64,000 nucleotides of DNA from Blasia pusilla (taxonomy: Eukaryota; Marchantiophyta; Marchantiopsida; Blasiales): assembly GCA_050084515.1 (NCBI GenBank), contig CM114272.1, forward strand, positions 59,768,001 through 59,832,000. The letters are read 5' to 3'. The notes beneath the pieces were generated by a model, which saw only the letters and a program-made list of their open reading frames with translations, was not told the origin of the DNA and did not search any database. Both the position numbers and the translations under genes were made by a program. Below are positions 22,580-33,964 of the stretch, one piece after another. Each line of letters starts with the position of its first letter. Within the stretch, counting starts at the first letter, position 1.

Positions 22580-22744
22580 ATGCTCCTCCTAAGCATCAAC
22601 AATAGGAGTCGTCGCACTCGTTTCTCCCATTTTCCTCCACGCCTGCACACCCATAACATCACCAACTCTCCGAGAACTCTAATTAGGACCCATCGATGGG
22701 GTCCTTATCGCCTTGGACAACGTGAAAGACTAAGGAAGTCTGGT

Positions 22745-24260
22745 CTATTTCCTGACTTTCCCTCGTTGTGGATCCAACTCTGCGGCTGCTCCACGCATCA
22801 CAACTACGGCGGCCTCCATCTGGGCAACCCGGCACATCCCACCTGGATCCTCCATATCTATCGCTGCTCCATATGATGTCGATGCCACGGATCGGGCATG
22901 GTGTAACCTCAATGCCATAACAGCAATTTGCTCCTGTAGCTGTTGTATTTGAGCAGCCATCCCAACCTCACACTTGGCATCTCCCTCGACGCGTCTAGGT
23001 GGTGGGACTTTACCTCCTCCACGGGAAGCTCCACCTCCCTGTCAAGCAACTCCAACTCCTCGTCCGCCAACAGGACCACCTGGTGCACCATCTCTAGGCC
23101 CACTCGGACCGACTACTCGCTTTGGTGCCCTTTCTAGCCCTCGGTCCGGACGTAACTGAGGATGTAAACTAAACCACCTTGCGTGTGTATGACCATACCT
23201 CTGACAATAGTCACACTGGTAACCTCTTGGTGCAGCACCATCTCTGCCTCCATGCTGAGGCACATGTTCATCAACCTGACAAGTGCAATCAAGGCGATGA
23301 TGGGCTCCACCACATGACCAACAAATAATCGTGAGGTGGTCGCGGCCGAGCCGCATATGAAGGCGCGACGCGTCTCGCGGGCACGGCCTCCCGATATCCT
23401 CCCTAAGCTCGTGGTGCCATAGTCGACCTATCTCGGAGTCCACGTTGCTGCACTGGTGGTGCAGACAATTGTGACTACTCTTGCCCAAAACCCATGGTGG
23501 CTACGCTCTCCTCCGCCATGTTGCGCTCAATATTCTTCGCGATCCTAAAAAAATCTCTCAACATAGGGGAGGTATTCATAAGAAGCACCCCTCCCGCACC
23601 CGTGTCCGCAAGGTCCGGTCCAAAGATCGCGTACCATGACTAGATAGTCTGAGCCTCTATCTGAGTGACGTTGATCAATCGGTGCAAGCGAGTGTAAGCC
23701 TCACGCAAACTCTCACCCGGGCGCCTCTGGAAGTCATGGATGCTCCGCAACTTCTACGTTCTTACCCTCTAGTAGCTCGCCCTCGACTCAGCAAAGAACT
23801 TAATCAGAAGGTTGAACCTGGGACAAACCCGACTAGACGGTGCAACTGCTCTAGTGTGAGTGACCCCTCCTAAAACATCACTAGTGAAAGAGGAAGTAGC
23901 CTCTCCAGACTCCTCCTCCTCCTCATCTGGGAACGGTTCCATCCAAGACACATAGTGCGGGTCATAGTAGAGTCGCCATGCCTCAATCTCCGGGGCATAT
24001 CTGTGGGAGAACTCATGATAATCGTCCATGGGTGCCCCCTCTAAATGCTGGAACATACCGTTCCATTCTCTAAACAGGTTGAACTCTCTAGAGTTCCTAG
24101 CCCGATTATTCGAGATCGAGACTGATTCTTGATACCATCATCATCGAACGCACGCTTGAAAAGCTACTACGTATTTAGATACTCATACTTCTTGCCTGCC
24201 CCGAGTCACGTTGCCCGGATCTATTTGTTTGTGGATCTCCACGCTTAAAACAACCGCAGT
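22745..24260 (-). pseudogene. Gypsy gag region with zinc knuckles and coiled coil (copy 1)
   Basis: The frame 24056-23769 starts FQHLEGAPMDDYHEFSHRY and carries an acidic run (PFPDEEEEE). A related frame extends upstream to about 24260. The frame 23488-23042 has CWSCGGAHHRLDC, a complete CX2CX4HX4C zinc knuckle. It is followed by CDYCQRYGHTHARWF, a second knuckle whose last Cys is lost. The frame 22960-22745 is a Gln/Ala/Leu-rich helix (QIQQLQEQIAVMALRL) suited to a coiled coil. Gag would package the RNA. Frame changes separate all three parts. Confidence 0.75.
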
Positions 24261-24263
24261 GAA

Positions 24264-24640
24264 TTGCAGGGTGAGATTTCCGATCCCTCTAGCCTGCGCA
24301 TTCAAACGGAAGTTCAGCGACATTCTTCCGCCGCCCTGTTCCGTTGGCCTGCTTTGAGTCAGGAACCCTGCGGAGAACCAACATGCACCAAGCTACATGG
24401 ACCAATCCGACGACGCCGAAGAGGAATATCATGGTACAGCCCATCACTTCCTCCGTAGCGGAATCTTGCCCCCGATTCACAAAGACAGCGTGCTTGTCAT
24501 CTTTCAATACTCCAGCAGCGCCAGCCAGGAACCTTCCGCCTGTCCACATCGATCTGCTCTTGGAACGGGGAGCATGAAGCCCCTCCTGATAGCCCTCGAT
24601 CATGCTTTGACCTGCACCATATCTCCTTAGTCCTGTAAAC
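24264..24640 (-). pseudogene. Unrecognised fragment with one membrane segment
   Basis: The - frame 24603-24289 encodes about 104 residues. It includes GGRFLAGAAGVLKDD, a hydrophobic stretch MGCTMIFLFGVVGLVHVAWC that would span a membrane, and a basic tail. Its composition is closer to host coding DNA than that of the flanking gypsy gag. There is no clear start codon context or promoter. A captured host-gene piece, or one exon of a host gene overrun by transposons, are both possible. I do not recognise the family. Confidence 0.3.
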
Positions 24641-25256
24641 TGAGGCGGAGTCGAAACAAGCCTAACTAATGAAAACTCTTTGAATATCTATTTATATTAG
24701 GACGGAGGCTCCCTGGAATGGTAACTGGGCCCTTAAGGCCACGTACCTCGAGCCATAGGTACGTTTTTGAAACACTGGAAAACTTTAAAATTGATATTTA
24801 TGTACTGTCACCGGAAGTTTGCACGAGAAGCTTACTAGTATATTTTGAAGCGAAAGTTCCCTCCCTTCCATCCACGCATGGGCCCGATTGATCACGTCTG
24901 TATTAAGAACATGGAAGTAGTGAATACCTAGTGTGGCGGTCCAGGAGAGGATGGGGTAAGCGAACACAGGGATCCCCTATACACCTGTAGTTTTAGGAAT
25001 GTGATCGGAATCGACATAAGGTGGATGCATTAGAGAATAGTCCTAGAAGACTCTTGATGTGGTGTTTCATGGAGGGAAAATTTGGAGGATAGTTGGTCCC
25101 TACAAAATATGGAAAATATTATCTTCCACTCTACAATGAAAACGAAATGTGGTAGCCGAGCTCCGATTTTGGGCAGTGTTTTTGTCATTTTCGAGCTTTT
25201 TCTTGTGCGGACTGGAACTCGGGCACATTCTACAAGAAAATTAATCCTATTGTAAA
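24641..25256. other. AT-rich DNA, no gene recognised
   Basis: No motif-bearing frame, no repeat ends and no splice-site pattern were found. By position it belongs to the interior or leader of the gypsy element, which cannot be shown from sequence alone. Confidence 0.25.
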
Positions 25257-25857
25257 TACTTAGGCGGCTCCAATAACATGAGTCTCAGCGTTAGGAGATA
25301 AAGTGGAGGTCCCGGAGGAAGTTGCAAATGCAGCCAAAGTATTGGATGTAGCTCCATGAGATCCCTCGACTTTGTTGGTAGCTGTCGCCGGTCGTAGAGA
25401 GGATGCTTGGACTTACACTAAGCTATAGATTGAAACTCATGTCTGGTCTATATTTGAAAATTATTTGAGATTCTAGTAATTCTTACCACGTTATTGTGTG
25501 AAGATGTGTCCTCTAGAACTTTCTCCTCCCTCATACGGTCCTAAACTCTGCACTGAAGTCGTGTAGCTCTATAGTGCCTACAGCACCCGAAAGCTAACGC
25601 GGTCCTCTACCTCGGTCGTCCATCTCGTACGCCCAACTGGTAGGACCACTCAATGTATAAGGTGGATCACTAACACACTCCTCTACACGCTCCCCCTTGT
25701 GTGAAGATGACATAGAAGGATATCGAGGTTGTCTCTCACGTGGAGACCCTCGAAACCTCGCACCACTCCGGGCAAACCCTCCAAAGCTACTCTCGGATCC
25801 ACTACCTCGCCTCTCAAAATCCCAAAAAGACTCCGTGATTGCCCTCGTGCCCCTCAC
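25257..25857 (-). pseudogene. Possible gag N-terminal region of the gypsy element
   Basis: The - frame 25857-25594 is rich in Arg, Gly, Ser and Glu. It includes RFRGSPRERQPRYPSMSSS and ends SWAYEMDDRGRGPR, and so resembles the low-complexity start of a gag protein. A second - frame below it (about 25420-25260) is Ser/Thr/Ala-rich. Orientation matches gypsy copy 1. No conserved capsid motif is visible, so the assignment is by composition and position. Confidence 0.35.
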
Positions 25858-26621
25858 ACAATCACTCTCAATCTCGCAAGTAATCCCTCAATCACTAAAA
25901 CTAAACATGCGGCACTCAATCTACACTCTCTCACTGAGACGTGTGTTGTGCGGCAACAAGCGGCGTGGTCTAGCAAATCAACTGATCTATCGTCTCATCA
26001 ACAAACTATCCTTAACTGTGGATATCCCACACAGGTCTATGTCCCCTAAACCCATACATCATCGATGCCCTCAACATCAGCACGAAACCCAATATCCCAT
26101 ATAACTTCCCAATACCCAGAAATCCCTCACACGTATAAGGTAAGAGACCAGAATGGGTAACCTGACAATAATCTCAATGTCACTCCTTGGCAACTGCAAA
26201 TCTTGACTCCAACTCGGTTGTGAAGAAAAATCCTTCAATCGGCAAGTCGTACTCCTCTCATACTGACGCTGCTCAAACCTCCTCAATGTACGCTATAGGT
26301 TCGGCGGTCCGGTGCAATACAGAACGGCTACAAATGGCACAGCACTCAAGAATGGGATGCGGCACTTGATGGCATATCCTCCTCAATCAAAAATTCACAC
26401 GTTGTGCTCCTTAGTGAAAGAGCGACTCCGTGATCGAGACGGTGCGGTGCAACCACGAGCGGCATAAAAATGGCAATCGACGGCGCGTTACGGCTACGGG
26501 CGTCACGGCACGGTACTCGATTGTCGTCGAGCGGTTCTAATCACAACATACCAGCATGAAATAAAAACTCCAACATCATAACCCGAGATCACCTGCCATC
26601 ACTGGTTGATGACAAATCTAT
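25858..26621. other. Probable gypsy leader DNA before the copia insertion, no gene
   Basis: This stretch lies between the gag-like frame and the copia 5' LTR. It has no convincing frame. It has a few CG-rich patches (about 26430-26530) unlike the copia LTR that follows. Confidence 0.3.
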
Positions 26622-26930
26622 TGAAGATTGAGTTACAGTCAAGCTCATGAGACACCTGAACTGCTACATTTCGTACTCACACAAAATAGGGAAGCTTAAT
26701 CTTGGTTAGTCAGTTAAGCACGATTATCTTAACTAGGGTTAGTTAATCATAATTAGTCTAACTTGAGACTATGGTTAAGGGTAAGATTAGGGTTATTTGT
26801 ACATACCCTATATAATTGAGAGGAGGACCAACCTCCACTCAATTTCTCTCATTGCAAGTTGCGTTCTCCAGGGTGGTGTGTGTGTGTGATAGCTATTTTC
26901 CACTAGTTATGCTTGTTTAGTAGTTTTCCA
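26622..26930 (+). repeat. Copia 5' LTR
   Basis: The LTR is 309 bp, TG...CA bounded. CCTATATAATTG near 26810 is a good TATA box for the element's own transcript. Upstream lie repeated TTAGGG/TTAGTTAA words. Confidence 0.95.
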
Positions 26931-26932
26931 TA

Positions 26933-26945
26933 TGGTATCAAAGCG
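26933..26945 (+). promoter_or_regulatory. Copia primer-binding site
   Basis: TGGTATCAAAGCG lies 2 bp after the 5' LTR. It matches the complement of the 3' end of plant initiator methionine tRNA (TGGTATCAGAGC) with one mismatch, the usual primer of copia elements. Confidence 0.85.
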
Positions 26946-27466
26946 AGAGGAGAACATCACTTGAAATTCTTGGTATTTGAGGAGAGAAGAGAAGCAAGAG
27001 AAGGCAAAATTTCAGTTTGGAAGAAGAAAATTTTATTCAGAGCTCAGTGGGTGCAGATTTCATGTGGAGCTTTAATGATGATAAGACTTTGGAGGCGTTT
27101 TTGAGGGTTCTCCTAGTCGATTGAGCCGTCTGGGTCTGCTTTGGCTGGAAAGACGCCAAAGGCTGGAAAGACGCCGAAGGTTGGTTCTAGCCGTCTTGTA
27201 TAGCTCGTCAAGAGCTTTCCAAACCACCCAAAATCGCTCGTTTCTAACACTCTAAGCTCCTCTGGTAACAATTTCAGTGTAAGAAAGTGCAATTAGTGAA
27301 GAAAAGTTTTGCAATTTGCTCTCTACAGGCCAATTTCGACTAGTTTTTTCATACAATTGAACAATTTTGGCAAATTTCAAGTCGATTTCTGTCTAGGAGT
27401 GGTCTATGCTTCAATTGGAGCAGTAGAAAGCCTGAAATGACATTTTTGTGAGTGTAATCGTTTATC

Positions 27467-28665
27467 ATGGAGTATTCTTCAGCAACAATCATAGACGAGA
27501 AGCTAGACAAGCAGAATTACAATGTTTGGAAGTTTTGCATGAAACAATTTCTCATGGATCAAGATCTATGGGAGCTTGTCACAAGTGATGAGGCCAAGCG
27601 AGAAGGTGACTCAACAAACTTGAATGTTCGCGTTTGGAACAAATGCCCAATGCAAGTAATCCACTAGATTTCAATAACGATCAGTTCGCCAATGATAGGT
27701 CACATCCAAGATGTTGATATTCCGAAGGAGACCTGGGATGCATTGGAAAAGTTGTTCCAGACATCTACAAAGGCCAGAAAGCTTCAATTGAAATAACAAT
27801 TGAACAAAGTGAGGAAAGGATCGTAGAGCATCAATGATTATATTTTGAGTATTAGACATATTGTTGATCAGTTGAATAGCATTGGAGTGATAGTAGAAGA
27901 TGAAGATAGGATTTTATTCACTCTTCAAGGCCTTCCAAAGGATTACAAGTCCTTTGAGACCTCTATCTCTTTGAGAGAGAAGTATCCAATCTTTCAAGAG
28001 TTCCTCTATTGATCAGTGAAGAGATGCGCCTAGTAGGCAACGATAGCTCGTCTAGTCTGCAAGAGAGTGCGCTATTTGTAGGTTATGGATCAAACAGAGG
28101 TAGGGGTCGTGACAAAAACTTCCGTGGTCGTGGTGGATATCAAGCATATGGAGGAAGAGGCACTCAATATGACGTCACGCAATCAACTACGAGCTAGTAC
28201 CAGACACAATCACAAGGTGGTGATGGTGGAAACCGTTTGGGTCCCTGGATCTTGCAATTACTGTGGGATAAAGGGTCATTATGCAAAAATTTTCTTCAAG
28301 AAGAAGGTACATATGAGAACAAGAGCCTTACAGCAACAAAACTATGTGGAGCAACAACACCAAGAGTAGTACCAAGAACAACAACGTTCACAAACGGAGC
28401 ATCTCTTGGTCATGACTCATCATATGGGAACAATGGTCAAGAAAGACTCGACAAAAGATTGGTACATTGACTCTCGTGCATCAAATCACATGACCTCACA
28501 AGCTAAATGGTTCAGTAGTTTGGAGCCGGTGAAAAATCCTACAATTGTGCTCAGAGGAGATGACACTCAACATCATATCACGCATACAAGTAAAGTTCCA
28601 ATAGCATTTGATGGTATTTGTGCTCTTGGAATGTTCTTTATGTTCCTACCATTGCAAGAAATCTG
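27467..28665 (+). pseudogene. Copia gag and protease region
   Basis: It starts MEYSSATIIDEKLDKQNYNV, with the typical gag opening (LDxxNYxxWKFxM) and DLWELV. After stops, the frame 28237-28470 region contains CNYCGIKGHYAKIF, the CX2CX4HX4C zinc knuckle with Phe in place of the last Cys. DWYIDSRASNHMT near 28460 is the protease active site, with DSR where DSG is required. Frames change near 27665, 28010 and 28370. Gag binds and packages element RNA; the protease would process the polyprotein. Neither is intact. Confidence 0.9.
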
Positions 28666-29930
28666 ATATCTGTAGGACAGATAGTAGAACAAGGTTATCA
28701 AATGAAGTTTAACACAAATGGTTGTTTCATTGAAAGAATAGATGACCAAACTACGATAGCCAAAGGGACTAGATCTGGCATAATGTTCAAATTAGATGTT
28801 ACTATGCCAGAGATTCAAACAACAATGTATGGTCAAATTGGCCAACAAGTCATAGATCTAAATATGTGGCAGAAAAGAATTAGACATATGAATCTTCAAA
28901 AATTATAGAGTCTTTCATCATCTAATATAGTAATAGGACTTCCTAAATTAGCGAGTCCTCCTACGTTAGAGGTATTTTCTTCTTGCCAATTTGGAAAACA
29001 AGCTAGATTTACTTTTCCAAAACAAGATAGAAGAGCATCTAAGATATTGGAGTTGATCCACAATGATGTGTGGACAACATCACAACATAGCCTTAGTGGT
29101 TGCGAGTACTTTATTTCATTTATTGATGACTTCTCTAAGTATATATGGGTATACTTTCTGAAAGCCAAGTTAGAGGTATTCTTAGTGTTCCAAACATTCA
29201 GAGTTCTAGTAGAGAAGCAGATTGGACAACACATTATGAAATTGCATTGTGATAGAGGAGGAGAATATCTTTCAATAGAGTTTGATGACTATTTACATTA
29301 GAATGGCATCCAACGTCAAGTGACTTGCCGTTACACTCCACAACAAAATGGAGTGGCTGACAGGAAGAATCGACAGATTTCTAAAGCGGCACGAGCTATG
29401 CTGAATGAGAAGAACATGCCTAAAGTATATTGGACAGAGGCTGCAGCATGTGCAGTCTTCTTAATCAACCAAACTCCAATAACAGGAATTTATGATAAAA
29501 CTCAATTCGAAGTCTTTATAGGAAGTAAACATAGTTTTTCCTTCTTGAAAGTATTTGGCTGTATTTGTTATGTTCATGTTCCTTCTAAGAGACGTCAAAA
29601 ATTAGACCCCAAGTCTGAAAGATGTATCTTCATTGGTTATGCTGATGGAACTAAGGGGTATAATTGCTACATTCCATCCTCTAGGCAACTTATTATTAGT
29701 CGGGATGTTATCTTTGATGAGCTAAAGTCATTGTATGCTCCATCTGAGCCTATTCCACCTCTAAACTTGTCTGTTGAGGGGGAGAATATGACTATAAACC
29801 AACAGACATTGTCTTCAACTTCCCTAAGTACTTAGTGCAGGATTAGGAGAGGTCCTAGATTCATCAGTTAAATCTATGAGTCCATGGACGGGAAGAATAC
29901 ATATTTAGTCTGTTGACACTAGTCAGAGCT
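28666..29930 (+). pseudogene. Copia integrase region
   Basis: NLISVGQIVEQGYQMKF and WQKRIRHMNLQKL mark the GAG-pre-integrase domain (to 28908, TAG). LIHNDVWTT with the first Asp and FISFIDDFSKYIWVYFL are the integrase core start. LHCDRGGEYLS carries the second Asp, and TPQQNGVADRKNRQI follows a stop near 29300; the usual catalytic Glu of NGVAER is Asp here. VFGCICYVHVPS and FIGYADGTKGYNCY form the C-terminal part. In-frame stops break it into at least three pieces. Confidence 0.9.
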
Positions 29931-29938
29931 CGAGTCAA

Positions 29939-31000
29939 ATGTCAGAGGCATCTACCTCTGAAAAACAACTTCGTAGATCAAGTAGAGTAACACATCTAGT
30001 TCATAGATTCATAAATGAAGGTTTCCTTACGACACATCATGGATATTTTATGACTAACCTTCAAGAGCAGGAGCCGAGTTGTTTTGAAGAAGCTGCAAGT
30101 AAAGCCGAATGGATTGAAGCTATGCAGGAAGAGCTTGTTGCATTAAGACATCAACAAATATGGGAGTTGGTTGATATACCTTCCAGTAAGGAAGCTATTG
30201 GTTGCAAATGGATTTACAAAATCAAGCGCAATCAAGATGGTACAATTAACAAATACAAAGCGAGATTGGTGGCTAAGGGCTATGCTCAACAATATGGTAT
30301 TGATTATGAGGAAACATTTAGCTCTGTTGCAAAGATGGCGACTACGAGAACAGTTGTTATAGTTGCAGTAAGTAAGAAGTGGAGATTACATCACATGGAC
30401 ATCACGAATGCCTTCTTGAATGGAGATCTATACGAGGAGGTACATATGACTCAACCACCTAGATACAAGCATCCTAAGTTTCCATTTCGCGTATGCAGGT
30501 TGAAGAAAGCTCTATACGGCTCAAACAAGCTCTAAGAGCTTGGTATGGCAAGATTAAATACGTCCTACAAGAGTTGGGTTTTAGGGTATGTGATTCTGAC
30601 ACCTCGTTATATGTCTTGAGAGGACAATATCATACAATTCTCATTGTGTAGTATGTTGACGATCTCTTGATTATTGGGAGTACTGAAGAAATGGTACAAC
30701 AAGTCAAGCTTAAGTTACAAGCAGAATTTGATATGAAGGACTTGGGAGAACTCAAATACTTCTTTGGTACTGAGTTTATCAAGGTTGGAGAGAGCATGTG
30801 GTTACTACAATAACAATATGCTCTTCATATGCTTTCAAAATATGGTATGACGGCTTGTAAGCCAATCTCTACACGGATGGACCAGAGCGTGAAGCTAAGA
30901 GTGGATGAAGGAGAACTGCTTGCAGATTCTAATATGTACAGGCGAATGGTTGGAAGTTTGATCTATCTAACTATAACCAGATCAAAGTTTGAGCTATGTT
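29939..31000 (+). pseudogene. Copia reverse transcriptase
   Basis: EWIEAMQEELVALRHQQIWE, KWIYKIKRNQDGTINKYKAR and LVAKGYAQQYGIDYEETFS open the domain. HHMDITNAFLNGDLYEEV holds the first catalytic Asp. A frameshift near 30520 follows. YVDDLLI (about 30652) is the catalytic box and is preceded directly by a TAG stop at 30649-30651. KYGMTACKPISTRMD closes the domain. The length and motif order fit copia reverse transcriptase. Confidence 0.92.
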
Positions 31001-31600
31001 GTTGGTCTAGTGAGCCAATTCATGCAAGCATCTCGAAAACCTCACCTTTATGTTGTAAGGAGGATTATGCGGTATGTGAAATTCTCTACTCAATTGGGGC
31101 TTCAATTTGAACCTTCTCCAAGTTTTCAATTATATGGATTCACAGATGTTGATTGGGTACGAAGCGTGTCTGATCGACACTCCACATCTACTTATTCATT
31201 TACTTTGGGAAGCGCAGCTATAAGTTGGGCTTCAAAGAAGCAACCTACAGTTGCTTTATCTTCAATAGAGGATGAGTATAGAGGAGCAACCAATGCAGCA
31301 TGTGAGACACTGTGGCTTCATCGATTACTTGTTGAGATTAGTGTTAGTAACTTAGGACATAGTGTAATATATGCAGATAATATTAGTAGCATCAAGCTTG
31401 CTAATAACCTTGTGTTTCATGCTGGTTCAAAGCATGTTGAGGTGCACTATCATTTTATCTGAGAGAAAGAGCTTGCAGGAGAAATTGATCTTGTGTATGT
31501 AGGTACAGATCAACAAATTGTTGACATCTTTACAAAGGCATTGTCTAGAGATAAGTTTGAGATGTTTAGAAAGGATTTAGGCGTTAGAGATATCGATATG
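31001..31600 (+). pseudogene. Copia RNase H
   Basis: FTDVDWVRSVSDRHSTSTY (with the Asp of the TDADWAG-type motif), AISWASKKQPTVALSSIEDE and IYADNISSIKLANN are the copia RNase H landmarks. After a stop at 31460 the frame resumes with a motif like DIFTKAL before the polypurine tract. It would degrade the RNA strand after copying. Confidence 0.9.
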
Positions 31601-31604
31601 AGCT

Positions 31605-31614
31605 TGAGGGGGAG
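31605..31614 (+). promoter_or_regulatory. Copia polypurine tract
   Basis: TGAGGGGGAG lies just before the 3' LTR start. This is the standard position and composition for priming the second DNA strand. Confidence 0.85.
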
Positions 31615-31617
31615 CAT

Positions 31618-31926
31618 TGAAGATTAAGTTACAGTCAAGCTCATAAGACACCTGAACTACTACATTTGGTACTCACACGAAATAGGGAAGCTTAATCTTG
31701 GTTAGTCAGTTAAGCACGATTATCTTAACTAGGGTTAGTTAATCACCGTTAGTCTGACTCGAAACTATGGTTAAGGGTAGGGTTAGGGTTGCTTGTACAT
31801 ACCCTATATAATTGACAAGTGGACCAACCTCCACTCAATTTCTCTCATTGCAAATCTCGTTCTCCATGGTGGTGTGTGTGTGTGAGAGCCGTTTTCCACC
31901 AATTATGCTTGTTTAGCAATTCTCCA
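31618..31926 (+). repeat. Copia 3' LTR
   Basis: The 309 bp are equal in length to the 5' LTR and align to it without gaps. The TATA box CCTATATAATTG and the GT-rich stretch near the end are conserved. Confidence 0.95.
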
Positions 31927-32734
31927 TAAAAATTGCGATGACGGTGACGGCCAAAAAAAAGTACATGGTGGCGACGCAAGTCAGAGAATCAATGGTCATC
32001 GTGGAGGACCCTCCACTCTGTATGGCAGCAATGGCAACCAAGGGTGGACAACAGTCGAACGCGGCTCTGAGCAACGCTCGACGGCGGCCGACGATGGACG
32101 GTGGACGGTGGACTGATGATGGTGATGGTGGAGCATTGATAGTGATGGTTGACCATTGACGGCGGACCCTTGACATGACGGCGACGGCTGGTTTAGGGTT
32201 TGAACAATCTAACCCTAAAAATTGCCTAACAATGGTAGTTTTGCAAGATTGATTATAATTTTTTGCTCGCAACTCCAAATTGCACGCTGTTTGTTGCACA
32301 GCGTGCAGAGCTTCAAGATCTCGAACAACATATTTTGAATTGGACATTCTAGTAAAAAATTACAGGGATTTTTGTAAAGCCCAATGTCTCTTTCTCCTAC
32401 ACAAAATTTAGCAACGCTTTTGCGTTGATTTCTCGCTACAAAAATGTAAAACCTGTGAGAATACAAATGAGCAAGCTACATGGCGCTCTTGAGAGCACAG
32501 GTATGGAGTAATTTGCCCCCATACTCAATTCCTATCAAAAATTGGGTAGCACTTCTGTGTGCCACTCTCCCTTACCAAAAATCAACAAAGTAACACAACA
32601 AACTCGTACGGCTCTTGCTCTAGTGAGCACTCCAATGAGCCATGAAGCGGGGAACACGGTCCCCCAACCTATACTAAACATCGAGCAACCAGCGAGATTC
32701 CCGATAAAGCTCTCTCACTCACGCATTCTCTCTT
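31927..32734 (-). other. Leader-like DNA between copia and a gypsy LTR
   Basis: No gene is recognised. The stretch adjoins the end of the gypsy LTR at 32735 in - orientation and is plausibly the gypsy leader. A simple GGTGGACGGTGGAC-type patch lies near 32090-32150. A TGCACGCTG/CAGCGTGCA stem is found near 32280-32306. Confidence 0.35.
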
Positions 32735-33247
32735 TGTAAAATAAGATCCAATCTCTCTCACAACACCATAGTTCTCACATGTGTGCACTTTCACATGTCT
32801 CTCTCAATGTCAAACCAAACCCACTCTCCTAATGAGAGGCTTGGGTTACATTCACAAGGCAAGGGACCATATCTCCGCGGCCTCGTGCCAAGAGGTTCAA
32901 CAAAGAGAGAATGAGTTCTCAAACTCTCTCTCCTTGAGGTATACCCCTCTCCTCTCCCAAGTTCTCTCCATGGTAACTTATGCTCTCAAGTCACCTCCTT
33001 GGCTCTTGATCTGATATAGGAGGTCAAAGAAAACTTACCAAAAATATAAAGTCAACCATATACTCAAATGGTACTTACCTAAAATAGTAAGTTCTTTAAT
33101 ATGGCTCCAAATGAGCCGAAACGAAGGATAAATCTTATCTCTCAGGTTTCCCGGGACCTCAGTAGGTCATCCTCAACCTCCTAAGTCTCTCCTCCACTAC
33201 TTGCCAAGGCGCTCTACTAAATCTCACCGATCTATTCTAAAAGATGT
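32735..33247 (-). repeat. Gypsy LTR copy, truncated
   Basis: The sequence is clearly homologous to 14085-14585 in the same orientation; shared words include GGCTCATTTGGAGCCATATT, TTTGACCTCCTATATCAG and AAGCCTCTCATTAGGAGAG on the - strand. It ends TTATTTTACA at 32735. The LTR start is missing because GC-rich element C abuts it at 33248. Confidence 0.75.
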
Positions 33248-33964
33248 GACGAGCCCGCATCTTCCCATTTAGAGCCCGCGTCCAATCAGCTTTGAGCCCG
33301 CGCATACCCGCCCTAGCCCTCACCTACCCGTAGAGAGCTTGCACCTGCCCGCTTAGAGGCCCGCACCTGCCCGCCCTAGCCCACGCTCAATCAGCCTTGA
33401 GTCCGTGCTTGCCCGCTGAGAGTCTGCACCTGCCCGCCGAGAGCCCATACATGCCCATCCTAGCCCCCGCCTGCCCTACTTGAGCCCGCACCTGCCTCGA
33501 GCCCGCACTTGCCCGCTCGGAGCCCGCACCTACCCGCTCGGAGCCCGCACCTACATGCTCTGAACTCGCACCTGCCCGCCGGGAGCCCGCACCTGCCCGC
33601 CCTAGCTTGCGACCAATCAGCCTTGAGACCGCACCTGCCCACCCTAGCCTGCGTCTGCCCGCCTTGAGCCCGCACTTGCCCGCTTGGAGCCCGCACTTGC
33701 CCACTCTGAACTCACACCTGGTGGCCCTAGCCCGCGTCTGCCCGGCTTGAGCCCGCACTTGCCTACTCTGAACTCACACCCGCCCTCCCTAGCCCGCGTC
33801 TACCCGCTCTTGTCCGCTCTGAACTCACACTTGCCCGTCGAGAGCCCGCACCTGCCCATCCTAGCCCGCGACCAATCAGCACTGAGACCGCACCTGCCTG
33901 CCTAGAGCCCGCACCTGCCTGCTTAGAGCCTGCACTTACCTACCTAAAGCCCGTCCTGCGGGCC
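33248..33964. repeat. GC-rich repeat element, copy C
   Basis: About 700 bp of degenerate tandem units such as CTAGCCCGCGTCTGCCCGCC and GAGCCCGCACCTGCCCGC, in the same sense as copy B and opposite to copy A. It lies between a gypsy LTR and a gypsy PHD fragment. The TTGCAC-type ends are not visible on either side, so this may be an internally expanded and truncated copy. Confidence 0.65.

Larger units (their letters stand above)
13957..24260 (-). mobile_element. Ty3/gypsy retrotransposon with DNA methyltransferase and PHD modules (copy 1)
   Basis: On the - strand the order is gag with zinc knuckles, aspartic protease, C5-cytosine methyltransferase, reverse transcriptase, RNase H, integrase, PHD-like finger, polypurine tract and LTR. 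This reverse transcriptase-RNase H-integrase order is diagnostic of Ty3/gypsy. The element is dead: it has several frameshifts, many CGA-to-TGA and CAG-to-TAG stops, and a 2.56 kb insertion. Its 5' part is not resolved. Gag-like pieces occur at 25.26-25.86 kb, and an LTR copy of the same family in the same orientation lies at 32735-33247, beyond the copia element. The original element may therefore have extended that far before copia inserted. Confidence 0.85.
26622..31926 (+). mobile_element. Ty1/copia retrotransposon, full-length but decayed
   Basis: Two LTRs of 309 bp flank an internal region with primer-binding site, gag, protease, integrase, reverse transcriptase, RNase H and polypurine tract. 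Integrase before reverse transcriptase is the copia order. The LTRs start TGAAGATT and end TCCA. By eye they differ at about 30 of 309 positions, so the insertion is old. Every long frame is broken. The 5 bp before the element (TCTAT) and after it (TAAAA) do not match, so no target duplication is visible. Confidence 0.95.

Noticed and set aside
24121-24137. TGGTATCAAGAATCAGT on the - strand as a gypsy primer-binding site
   Set aside because: It resembles the initiator-tRNA complement only over TGGTATCA, no LTR end lies next to it, and the surrounding - frames read as gag-coding sequence on both sides.
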